Source of the DNA: Oscillospiraceae bacterium
Lineage (GTDB): Bacteria > Bacillota > Clostridia > Oscillospirales > Ruminococcaceae
Direction: 5' to 3'
NCBI GenBank assembly: GCA_900765125.1
Contig: CAAFQL010000371.1
Coordinates: forward strand, 1 to 24,922
Length of the DNA: 24,922 bases
Below the pieces are notes generated by a model that was given only the letters and a program-made list of their open reading frames with translations, did no database searches and was not told where the DNA came from. Below, in pieces: positions 14,234-21,652 of the stretch. Position numbers and translations under genes: made by a program. Each line of letters begins with the position of its first letter. Position 1 is the stretch's first letter.

Positions 14234-16714
14234 ATGAAAATGAAAAAAAGCCTTGCGTTTGCTTGTGCAGCTGTACTTGGTATTACAGGTATCGCTTCAA
14301 GCATGGCGACAAGCAGCAGTGTATCAGCAGAAACAGATTCTAAGTATAATTACGCAGAAGCTCTGCAAAAATCTATGTTTTTCTATGAGGTGCAACAGGC
14401 AGGTATTCTTCCTGAATGGAACAGTGTGCCATGGCGTGCTGATTCTATGGTCGATGAGAATGGGGTTGAAACCGATGTTGTACCGGGCGGCTGGTTTGAT
14501 GCCGGAGATCATTTTAAATTTACGCTTACAAATGCTTACAGTGCATCAGTTCTTGCATGGGGATATATCCAGTATAAAGATGCTATTGTAAAAGCAGGTA
14601 TGGATGAGACTTATAGGAATAATATTCAGTGGGGTATTGACTATGTAATGGCATGCGACAGAGGCGACAAGATGATCGGCACTATCGGTGACTTTACAGG
14701 CGGCTCTACAGACCATAATATCTGGTGCAGTGCCGAGGTATATCTCAGAAAGCATAACCTTAATAATGGCGATTGGGAACGTCCTTATGATGAAATTGAT
14801 AATTCAACGGTAGAAGCTCTTTCTGCTGCTTGCCTTGCAGAAGGATATATTATATTTAAAGACGAACAGCCGGAAAAGGCAGCACAGTATCTTGAACATG
14901 CAAAGAGCCTTTTTGAACTTGCGGACAAGACAAGAGATTGTAAGGAAATAGGCGGAATGGCTGGAATGTATCCTACAACAACATGGCTTGATGACTGTAT
15001 GTATGCTGCAAACTGGCTGTATATGGCAACAGGCGATCAGACATATCTTGATAAGATCAAAACTGACTATATTCCTCAGTATCCAAAGGAAGAACAGTCT
15101 GATATGAGAAAATACACGTGGGGAATGGCTTGGGATGATATGTCTCAGCCGGCAGCTCTTCTGTATGCTATTAACACGGGAGAACAAGAATGGATTGATC
15201 AGGTTTCTCACCATCTTGATTACTGGATGGATGGTTACGGCGGCAAGAAGATCCAGTATACTCCTGACGGTCTTGCATGGCTCTTCCAGTGGGGCTCTCT
15301 GCGTCATGCAACAACTACTGCATGGCTCGCCCTTCTTTCAGCTGATACGATTTTCAAGGATAATGCTGCTCTTAGTGAGAAATATGATAAATGGGCAAAG
15401 AGTCAGATGGATTATGCTTTCGGAGATAATGACCTGAACCAGAGCTATATTTTGGGAATGGGTGAAAATAATCCAACTGCTATTCATCACAGAACAGCAT
15501 CCGGCATCCACGATGACCACTGGAATGATCTTGGACAATCATCAAGTAACGAAGGCTGGCAGACAGAGTATGCGCATACTCTTTACGGTGCGCTTATAGG
15601 CGGTCCTGACCAGCAGGGCAAGTATATCAATGAAGTTGCTCAGTATCAGTATTCAGAAGTAGCTATAGACTATAATGCAGGCTATACAGCCGCTCTTTGC
15701 GCACTTATTGATGATTACGGCGGAGAAATACTTGCAGATTTCCCACCGACAGAAACTCCTAAGTGGGCTGAATGGGAGGTCGCAGCAGTTCTCAATGGCA
15801 GCGGCAATAGCTATACAGAGATAAAGGCTTGGGCAATGAACCATACAGCATGGCCTGCAAGAGTTGAAAAGAATGTTTCCTATAACTATTACTTCAATGT
15901 TGAAGAAATACTTGCAGCAGGACTTTCAATAGATGATATTACTATAAAAAGCGGTTCACAGCAGTATCAGGAAGGTCAGCAGGGATATGCAACTGTAAGC
16001 GGTCCATATAAGTATGAAGGTGATGCAACAGGTAATACCTACTATGCAAAGATCCAGTTTGAAGATGCAAGAGCTATTCAGCCTACGGGTCAGAGCGAAC
16101 ATCGTGACGAGGTTCAGTTCAGAATCTCTATTCCGGACGCTATCAACGGACAGTCTACAGCGGGTGCATGGGATCCTACAAATGACTGGTCTTATGAATC
16201 TGTTCCAGATGCAGGAAATGATTTGAAATCATCAGCTGCACTTAACGATCACATCACAATGTATGTAAATGATGTACTTGTATGGGGTACAGAGCCTGAC
16301 GGTACAAAGCCGGAAGAACACCCAGTGCAGACAAAACCATCAGTGACAACAACTACAACAACAACCACCACAACAACTACTACCAAAACAACAGAAACCA
16401 CTTCATCTACGAATGTTACCACTGTTTCTGGAGAAACAACCACAACATCCGTTATAAGCAGCACAGAAACGACTACTTCAGACAGTGGCAGCCATGAGGT
16501 GAAGTACGGCGATATGAATATTGATGGCAAGGTAACAATGGTAGACATAGTTTATATCAGCAAGTATTTAGTAGGTGCTGTTAAGTTTAACGATCAGCAG
16601 ATGTTAAATGCCGACTGTGCAATTAGTGGTGATGTTGACGCTTCAGATGCTACTGCTATTTTAATGTTCTTGGCAGAAAAGATAGATTCTCTTCCGGCAA
16701 CTGTAGCACAATAA
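14234..16714 (+). CDS. Cellulosomal GH9 endoglucanase with CBM3c-like module and dockerin
   Basis: Secreted cellulase that cleaves beta-1,4-glucan (826 residues). Order: signal peptide (1-32), GH9 catalytic domain (about 38-500), CBM3c-like module (about 508-690), Thr-rich linker (704-750) and C-terminal dockerin (about 757-820). GH9 landmarks are VPGGWFDAGDHFKF with Asp89/Asp92, HHRTASG with His418-Arg420, and SEVAIDYNAG with the likely general acid Glu475. In the stretch before Glu475, Asn466 stands where the family pattern usually has Asp. GH9 followed by CBM3c is the architecture of processive endoglucanases (family knowledge). The dockerin has the repeats GDMNIDGKVTMVDIVYI and DCAISGDVDASDATAIL. 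The start has AAGGGAG nine bases upstream. No terminator is visible after the stop, and the thrS promoter begins 20 bases later. Confidence 0.95.
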   Translation: MKMKKSLAFACAAVLGITGIASSMATSSSVSAETDSKYNYAEALQKSMFFYEVQQAGILPEWNSVPWRADSMVDENGVETDVVPGGWFDAGDHFKFTLTNAYSASVLAWGYIQYKDAIVKAGMDETYRNNIQWGIDYVMACDRGDKMIGTIGDFTGGSTDHNIWCSAEVYLRKHNLNNGDWERPYDEIDNSTVEALSAACLAEGYIIFKDEQPEKAAQYLEHAKSLFELADKTRDCKEIGGMAGMYPTTTWLDDCMYAANWLYMATGDQTYLDKIKTDYIPQYPKEEQSDMRKYTWGMAWDDMSQPAALLYAINTGEQEWIDQVSHHLDYWMDGYGGKKIQYTPDGLAWLFQWGSLRHATTTAWLALLSADTIFKDNAALSEKYDKWAKSQMDYAFGDNDLNQSYILGMGENNPTAIHHRTASGIHDDHWNDLGQSSSNEGWQTEYAHTLYGALIGGPDQQGKYINEVAQYQYSEVAIDYNAGYTAALCALIDDYGGEILADFPPTETPKWAEWEVAAVLNGSGNSYTEIKAWAMNHTAWPARVEKNVSYNYYFNVEEILAAGLSIDDITIKSGSQQYQEGQQGYATVSGPYKYEGDATGNTYYAKIQFEDARAIQPTGQSEHRDEVQFRISIPDAINGQSTAGAWDPTNDWSYESVPDAGNDLKSSAALNDHITMYVNDVLVWGTEPDGTKPEEHPVQTKPSVTTTTTTTTTTTTTKTTETTSSTNVTTVSGETTTTSVISSTETTTSDSGSHEVKYGDMNIDGKVTMVDIVYISKYLVGAVKFNDQQMLNADCAISGDVDASDATAILMFLAEKIDSLPATVAQ

Positions 16715-16734
16715 AATTTCCACAAAATAAAGCC

Positions 16735-16763
16735 TTGACAAAACAAATTTTATGTGTTATAAT
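16735..16763 (+). promoter_or_regulatory. Consensus promoter of the thrS T-box transcript
   Basis: TTGACA (16735-16740), a 17-base spacer and TATAAT (16758-16763): a perfect match to the sigma-A consensus. Transcription should start near 16770. Confidence 0.9.
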
Positions 16764-16767
16764 GTAT

Positions 16768-17095
16768 AAAAGATTTGACCGACGTACAAGATCGGTAATC
16801 TTTTAACGATCCCGATTTTGTTGTGGATAAACTTAATATTTATAATACGTTGAAGAGAACGCCTTGTTCCATAAGTGTTCATAAAAGAGATTCTTTGTCA
16901 TAGGCTGAAAGCAGAGAGTTCACAGGAATAAAAGGATACCATTCTCCGAGTCTGCCCAATCAGCAGCGGATACTCCCGTTACAGAGTAAAAAGAGGCCTG
17001 TCGCAACAGACAGGTAAATTAGGGTGGAACCGTGATTTTGTGTGTAAAATTGCCCCTTGCGCATTGTAAAAATGTGCAGGGGGCTTATTTTTTAT
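16768..17095 (+). promoter_or_regulatory. T-box leader for threonine (tRNA-sensing riboswitch)
   Basis: Leader RNA that senses uncharged tRNA-Thr and controls readthrough into thrS. The T-box sequence AGGGTGGAACCGTG is at 17021-17034, one base from the common AGGGTGGNACCGCG. The base of Stem I is formed by GAGAA (about 16854-16858) and TTCTC (16942-16946). Directly 5' of that second strand lies ACC (16938-16940), a threonine codon in the specifier position, followed by A as expected. A hairpin, CCTGTC...GACAGG, precedes the T-box, and a terminator follows. At the very 5' end there is an additional hairpin (16768-16804) with a competing alternative; see findings. Together these account for the whole gene-free stretch from 16715 to 17138. 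Confidence 0.93.
17052..17095 (+). terminator. T-box-controlled terminator before thrS
   Basis: GCCCCTTGCGCATT (17052-17065) pairs with AATGTGCAGGGGGC (17071-17084) apart from two G-T wobbles, with a 5-base loop. TTATTTTTTAT follows. This is the default terminator of the leader. Confidence 0.9.
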
Positions 17096-17138
17096 AGTAA
17101 AAACAATTAAAGATTAAAAATAATTAAAAGGAGAGATA

Positions 17139-19088
17139 ATGATGATCAGTCTGAAATTGAAAGACGGCAGTGTACGTGAAATTGAATCTGCATCTTCTGC
17201 TGCGGAAATTGTAAAAGGAATAGGTATGGGCCTTTACAAGGCTGCTTGTTGTGTAAAGATAAACGGTGAGGTAAAAGACCTGAGAACTGTTATAGATTCC
17301 GACTGCGAATTTGAGGTAATGACATTTGATTCCGAAGAAGGCAAAAAGACCTTCTGGCATACTGCTTCCCACGTTCTTGCACAGGCTGTAAAGAGACTTT
17401 ATCCAAATGCTAAACTTGCTATAGGTCCTGCTATAGATGGTGGATTTTACTATGATTTTGATTTGGAAAAGCCGTTTTCACAGGACGATCTTACTAAGAT
17501 TGAAGCTGAGATGAAGAAAATCGTAAAGGCGAATACAGAGCTTACTGCATTCACTCTGTCACCGGAGGAAGCAATTGAAAAACTTCGTGTTATGGATGAA
17601 CCTTATAAAGTTGAGCTTTGTGAGGAACACGTTTCAAAAGGTGAACCGATCTCATTCTATCAGCAGGACGAGTTTATCGACCTTTGTGCAGGACCTCATC
17701 TTATGAGCACAGGTGCTATAAAGGCATTTAAGCTTCTGTCATGTACAGGTGCATATTGGAGGGGCTCTGAGAAAAATAAGATGCTTTCACGTGTTTATGC
17801 AACTGCATTCCCGAAGGCTGCACAGCTTGAAGAAGAGCTGAAGCGCCGTGAAGAAGCTAAAATGCGTGACCACAATAAGCTGGGACGTGAGCTTGAACTT
17901 TTTACAACTGTTGACTGTATCGGTCAGGGTCTGCCTATCCTGCTGCCAAAGGGTGCAAGAGTTGTTCAGCTGCTTCAGAGATGGATAGAGGATGAAGAGC
18001 AGAAGAGAGGCTATTTGCTTACAAAAACTCCGCTTATGGCTAAATCTGATCTCTATAAGATCTCCGGTCACTGGGATCACTATCTGGATGGTATGTTCGT
18101 TTTGGGTGACCCAAGTGATGAGACAAAGGAATGTTTCGCACTGCGTCCGATGACCTGTCCGTTCCAGTATCAGGTGTTCCTGAATCGTCAGCGTTCATAT
18201 CGTGACCTGCCTATGCGTCTGGGTGAAACATCTACACTGTTTAGAAATGAGGACAGCGGTGAGATGCACGGACTTATTCGTGTAAGACAGTTCACTATTT
18301 CCGAGGGCCACCTCATTCTTCGTCCGGAGCAGTTGGAAGAAGAATTCAAGGGATGTCTGGAACTTGCAAAGTATTGTCTTGATACATTGGGAATGCTTGA
18401 GGACTGCACATTCCGATTCTCACAGTGGGATCCTGCAAATCCTAAGAATAAGTATGAGGGTACAGCAGAGCAGTGGGAAGAAGCACAGTCTATTATGGGT
18501 AAGATACTTGACCATCTGGGTGTTGATTACACAGTGGGAATTGATGAGGCTGCATTCTATGGTCCGAAGCTTGATATTCAGTACAAGAATGTATTCGGTA
18601 AGGAAGATACTATAGTTACTCTTCAGATAGATATGCTGCTGGCTGAAAAGTTCGGTATGGAATATGTAGATGTAGATGGCTCTAAGAGACGACCTTATAT
18701 CATTCACAGAACGGCACTTGGCTGTTATGAGAGAACACTTGCATATTTAATTGAGAAGTATGCAGGAGCACTTCCTTTGTGGCTTGCACCTGAGCAGGTA
18801 AGACTTATTCCTATTGCTGACCGTCATCTTGATTATACCTACGAGCTTCTCCATAAGCTTGAAGCAGCAGGTCTCCGCTGCGAAGTGGATAATCGTGCTG
18901 AAAAGGTTGGTTATAAGATCCGTCAGGCTGTTATGGAAAAGGTTCCGTATATGATCACTCTCGGTGACAACGAAGTAGCAGAGGGTACAGCTGCTGTAAG
19001 AAGCCGTAAGGACGGCGATCTTGGCAGCATGGGACTTGATGAACTTGTTGCAAAACTTGTAGAGGAAGTTGAGACAAAGAAGAGATAA
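17139..19088 (+). CDS. thrS: Threonyl-tRNA synthetase
   Basis: Class II synthetase that charges tRNA-Thr (649 residues). Domains: TGS (about 1-62); the editing domain with HxxxH (His74, His78, in HTASHVL) and CAGPH; the catalytic core; and the C-terminal anticodon-binding domain (from about 545). Core elements include the zinc ligands Cys in RPMTCPFQY, His in FTISEGHLI and His in IIHRTALG, motif 2 near ETSTLFRNEDSGEMHG, and motif 3 near GCYERTLAYLIEKYAG. The zinc-cysteine segment reads MTCPFQYQ rather than the more common MNCPGH. Two ATG codons in a row (17139 and 17142) follow AAAAGGAGAG; the second has the better spacing, so the protein may lack one residue. Expression is set by the T-box leader, with a hairpin after the stop. 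Confidence 0.96.
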   Translation: MMISLKLKDGSVREIESASSAAEIVKGIGMGLYKAACCVKINGEVKDLRTVIDSDCEFEVMTFDSEEGKKTFWHTASHVLAQAVKRLYPNAKLAIGPAIDGGFYYDFDLEKPFSQDDLTKIEAEMKKIVKANTELTAFTLSPEEAIEKLRVMDEPYKVELCEEHVSKGEPISFYQQDEFIDLCAGPHLMSTGAIKAFKLLSCTGAYWRGSEKNKMLSRVYATAFPKAAQLEEELKRREEAKMRDHNKLGRELELFTTVDCIGQGLPILLPKGARVVQLLQRWIEDEEQKRGYLLTKTPLMAKSDLYKISGHWDHYLDGMFVLGDPSDETKECFALRPMTCPFQYQVFLNRQRSYRDLPMRLGETSTLFRNEDSGEMHGLIRVRQFTISEGHLILRPEQLEEEFKGCLELAKYCLDTLGMLEDCTFRFSQWDPANPKNKYEGTAEQWEEAQSIMGKILDHLGVDYTVGIDEAAFYGPKLDIQYKNVFGKEDTIVTLQIDMLLAEKFGMEYVDVDGSKRRPYIIHRTALGCYERTLAYLIEKYAGALPLWLAPEQVRLIPIADRHLDYTYELLHKLEAAGLRCEVDNRAEKVGYKIRQAVMEKVPYMITLGDNEVAEGTAAVRSRKDGDLGSMGLDELVAKLVEEVETKKR

Positions 19089-19106
19089 AATCTTTATGAT
19101 TTAAGG

Positions 19107-19145
19107 AGCTGTTGCAGCATATGATACTGCAACAGCCCTTGCTTT
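19107..19145 (+). terminator. Hairpin after thrS, probable terminator
   Basis: GCTGTTGCAG (19108-19117) and CTGCAACAGC (19127-19136) form a perfect 10-bp stem with a 9-base loop. The tail CCTTGCTTTT is only moderately T-rich, so efficiency is uncertain. It lies between convergent genes. Confidence 0.65.
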
Positions 19146-19531
19146 TAAATAAATTTACTGCGTACAAACCGACAGAAAAATATTGCCGGAAAGGAAATAA
19201 AAAACCATAGAATGGAAAAGGGCAGGCATATTTGTCCGAAAAGATTAAACGGAACACGAGAATAATCCCACACTGACCATCTCAAAATAATATTATCTAT
19301 GACTCCTGTTACCATTTCAAGAGCGGTTATCATAAGAGCACCCGAGATCGCTTTGAAAACAAGCGGCTGTTTATCTGAGGATATACAGTAAAGAACTGCT
19401 CCAGAAATGCCGCCTAAAATGGTCATTGTCCAGTGTGTGTAGCCACGAAAAATTATTTCAATAAGGCTGTATATGAGTGCGCCAAGCAGAAAGATAAATA
19501 AAAGCTCATATATATGAATGCGGCTTTTCAT
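19145..19531 (-). CDS. Small membrane protein, CmpB-like ('ABC-transporter type IV') family
   Basis: Membrane protein of 128 residues with about four hydrophobic segments (about 9-28, 36-50, 63-80 and 100-122). The conserved-looking stretches HWTMTILGGISGAVLY, ITALEMVTGVIDNIIL and WDYSRVPFNLFGQICLPFS match my memory of the CmpB-like family often labelled 'putative ABC transporter type IV'. No ATPase is nearby and its role is not established. I chose ATG at 19531, which has GGAGG five bases upstream; the in-frame GTG two codons earlier overlaps that site. It is divergent from malQ and converges on thrS. A TATAAT on its strand (19574-19579) is a possible -10 without a good -35. Confidence 0.7.
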   Translation of the reverse strand: MKSRIHIYELLFIFLLGALIYSLIEIIFRGYTHWTMTILGGISGAVLYCISSDKQPLVFKAISGALMITALEMVTGVIDNIILRWSVWDYSRVPFNLFGQICLPFSILWFFISFPAIFFCRFVRSKFI

Positions 19532-19622
19532 GTCCACCTCCGAAGTTTTTTATAGTTGATTTTACTATTTATTATTATAAACTTTGCTGTTTTTATGCAG
19601 CGTTACGAAAGGAATATCATTT
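19532..19622. promoter_or_regulatory. Divergent promoter region between malQ and the CmpB-like gene
   Basis: A 91-base A/T-rich gap must hold both promoters. On the minus strand TATAAT lies at 19574-19579. On the plus strand TTGATT (19556-19561) is followed 16 bases later by TAAACT. The two -10 areas overlap, so the promoters may compete. Neither is a strong match. Confidence 0.35.
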
Positions 19623-21149
19623 ATGCGAAGAAGCGGAATTTTAATGCATATTTCAAGTCTGCCGGGTGATTACGGCATAGGCAAAATGGGTAAAGAGGCT
19701 TACAGTTTTGCGGACTTTCTTCAAAAAAGCGGAGTTTCCGTTTGGCAGATACTGCCTATTTCTCCAACAAGCTATGGTGATTCACCTTACCAGTCTTTTT
19801 CTGTCCATGCAGGCAACCCTTACTTTATAGATTTTGAAACGCTTGAAGCAGAAGGGCTTCTTGAAAAGAGCGAGTATACAAGCATAAACTGGGGAAATAA
19901 TCCTGTACGTGTGGATTATGAGAAGATATACTATAATGTTTTCCCTGTATTGCGTAAAGCCTATGAGCGTTTTGACAAGGAAGATGCGGACTATAAGGTA
20001 TTCTTAGAGGAAAAGTCTGACTGGATATATGATTATGCTCTTTTCATGGCACTTAAAGATGCTCACGGCGGTGCGCCATGGCAGGAATGGGAAAAGCCTC
20101 TTGTAAGCTTTGAGAAAAAGGCTGTTCTTACTGCACGTGAAGAGTATGCAGATGACATAGGCTTTTACTGTGTTATACAGTATTGGTTCTACACACAGTG
20201 GCTTAAACTTAAATCATACTGTAATGAGAAGGGTATATCAATAGTTGGAGATATACCGATATATGTGGCATACGACAGCGTAGATGTATGGACAAGTCCT
20301 GAGCTTTTCTGCCTTGATGAAGAGAAGGTTCCTACAGATGTAGCAGGCTGCCCTCCTGATTTCTTCTCTGCAACAGGTCAGCTTTGGGGAAATCCGCTAT
20401 ATGATTGGGACTATCACAAAAAGACAGGCTTTAAGTGGTGGATAAAGCGTCTTGGAAGTGCGGCAGAACTTTATGATACTGTCAGGATCGACCATTTCAG
20501 AGGATTTGAAAGCTACTATGCGATTCCATACGGCAATCCTACAGCTGAGATAGGCGAGTGGAGAATTGGCCCTAATACTGAGCTTTTTGAAGCAGCCGAA
20601 AAGTCTCTTGGAAATATGTCAATTATCGCAGAGGACTTGGGATTTATTACTCCTGAGGTAAGAGAAATGCTTGATAATTGCGGTTATCCGGGTATGAAAG
20701 TACTGCAATTTGCATTTGACAGCGATTCAGCTTGTGAAGATCTTCCTCATAACTATGCATCAAGTCATTGCGTTGTATATACGGGTACTCATGACAACAT
20801 GACTCTTAGTGGTTGGTGCGCATCACTCAGTCCTAAGTCCGTATCATTTGCAAAAAGGTATCTCAGGGTAAAGGATAGAAATGACCTGCCGGAAGCTGTA
20901 ATAAGAGCAGTGTGGAGCAGTACGGGAGAGCTTGCTGTGGCACAGATACAGGATTTTCTGAATGAGAGTGCAGATGCAAGAATGAACACACCGGCAACAG
21001 CATCAGGAAACTGGCAGTATAGAGTTAAAAATGGTGCATTTACGTCTAAGCTTGCAAAGAAGATATATGCAATGAACGAACTTTTTTACCGTCTGCCGTT
21101 AATTGAGGAAGAAGCAGAAGAAGCTGTGGAAGAGATAGCAGAAAAATAA
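19623..21149 (+). CDS. malQ: 4-alpha-glucanotransferase (amylomaltase, GH77)
   Basis: Cytoplasmic enzyme that transfers alpha-1,4-glucan segments between maltodextrins, used in glycogen or maltose metabolism (508 residues, typical length). The GH77 catalytic residues are visible: nucleophile Asp290 in VRIDHFRGFESYYAIP, acid/base Glu337 in IIAEDLGFI, and Asp391 in YTGTHDNMTLSGW. These positions agree with Thermus amylomaltase (293/340/395). Further family segments are ISSLPGDYGIGKMG and PIYVAYDSVDVW. The ATG at 19623 is chosen because AAAGGA lies nine bases upstream and family homology begins at MRRSGILMHIS; an earlier in-frame start would add 13 unrelated residues. The C-terminus ends in a run of acidic residues. 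It appears to be a single-gene transcript with its own terminator. Confidence 0.95.
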   Translation: MRRSGILMHISSLPGDYGIGKMGKEAYSFADFLQKSGVSVWQILPISPTSYGDSPYQSFSVHAGNPYFIDFETLEAEGLLEKSEYTSINWGNNPVRVDYEKIYYNVFPVLRKAYERFDKEDADYKVFLEEKSDWIYDYALFMALKDAHGGAPWQEWEKPLVSFEKKAVLTAREEYADDIGFYCVIQYWFYTQWLKLKSYCNEKGISIVGDIPIYVAYDSVDVWTSPELFCLDEEKVPTDVAGCPPDFFSATGQLWGNPLYDWDYHKKTGFKWWIKRLGSAAELYDTVRIDHFRGFESYYAIPYGNPTAEIGEWRIGPNTELFEAAEKSLGNMSIIAEDLGFITPEVREMLDNCGYPGMKVLQFAFDSDSACEDLPHNYASSHCVVYTGTHDNMTLSGWCASLSPKSVSFAKRYLRVKDRNDLPEAVIRAVWSSTGELAVAQIQDFLNESADARMNTPATASGNWQYRVKNGAFTSKLAKKIYAMNELFYRLPLIEEEAEEAVEEIAEK

Positions 21150-21151
21150 AT

Positions 21152-21203
21152 AAAAGTTTTTTGGTCCAGCATTTTTGAAAAATTGCTGGATCAAAAACTT
21201 TTA
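21152..21203 (+). terminator. Palindromic terminator of malQ (shared family)
   Basis: The stem GGTCCAGCA...TGCTGGATC is extended at both ends by AAAAGTTTTT and AAAAACTTTT, and inside by TTTTT-GA-AAAA. The central 18 bases, GCATTTTTGAAAAATTGC (21169-21186), recur exactly at 23629-23646. It probably works in both directions. Confidence 0.85.
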
Positions 21204-21236
21204 TTGATTTGGGTTTATTGCTTTTTAAAATTTCCC

Positions 21237-21265
21237 TTGCAACGTGCTGTATAATATGTTATAAT
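21237..21265 (+). promoter_or_regulatory. Promoter of the YbjQ-family gene
   Basis: TTGCAA (21237-21242), 17 bases, TATAAT (21260-21265). A second TATAAT at 21250-21255 lies ten bases upstream but is too close to this -35 to use it. Confidence 0.8.
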
Positions 21266-21307
21266 AAAACTACAGAAAAATATTACCTTTTGAAAGGAAA
21301 CTGAAAT

Positions 21308-21619
21308 ATGCTTATTACAACAACAGAATTTATTACAGGCAGAACCTATTCTACCCTGGGACTCGTACGTGGCAGTACTATCCAGTCAAAACATATCGGC
21401 TCGGATATAAGCCAGAGCTTTAAAACTATCGTCGGCGGCGAACTGAAATCCTATACTGATATGCTCAATAAAGCTCGTGATATTGCTGTTCAGCGTATGA
21501 TGGAACAGGCTGATTCTATCGGTGCAGATGCTATCGTATCTGTTAGATTTGCTACATCTTCAGTAATGAACGGCGCTGCTGAAGTTATGGCTTATGGTAC
21601 TGCTGTTAAGCTGAACTAA
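21308..21619 (+). CDS. YbjQ-family (UPF0145) small protein
   Basis: Cytoplasmic protein of 103 residues, full length for the YbjQ/UPF0145 family. It shows the family's features: TTTEFITGRTYSTLGLVRGST at the N-terminus, a central helix with AVQRMMEQADSIGADAIVSV, and a final strand AEVMAYGTAVKL. The fold forms ring-like oligomers; the family name 'heavy-metal-binding' rests on weak evidence and the true role is not established (family knowledge). The ATG has GAAAGGA upstream. purB starts 33 bases after the stop with no terminator or clear promoter between them, so the two are probably transcribed together. Confidence 0.88.
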   Translation: MLITTTEFITGRTYSTLGLVRGSTIQSKHIGSDISQSFKTIVGGELKSYTDMLNKARDIAVQRMMEQADSIGADAIVSVRFATSSVMNGAAEVMAYGTAVKLN

Positions 21620-21652
21620 AGAAAAGTAAAATCAGAGAAAGAGGTAAATTTT

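Noticed and set aside
16345..16400. Simple ACA/ACC/ACT repeat that could be taken for a microsatellite or CRISPR-like tract
   Set aside because: It codes in frame for the Thr-rich linker. There are no spacers and no regular repeat unit.
16249..16548. Valine-rich open frame on the minus strand
   Set aside because: It is the reverse strand of the threonine-codon linker in the GH9 gene and has no start signal.
19584..19622. 13-residue N-terminal extension of MalQ
   Set aside because: The ribosome binding site AAAGGA (19608-19613) lies inside it and GH77 homology starts at 19623.
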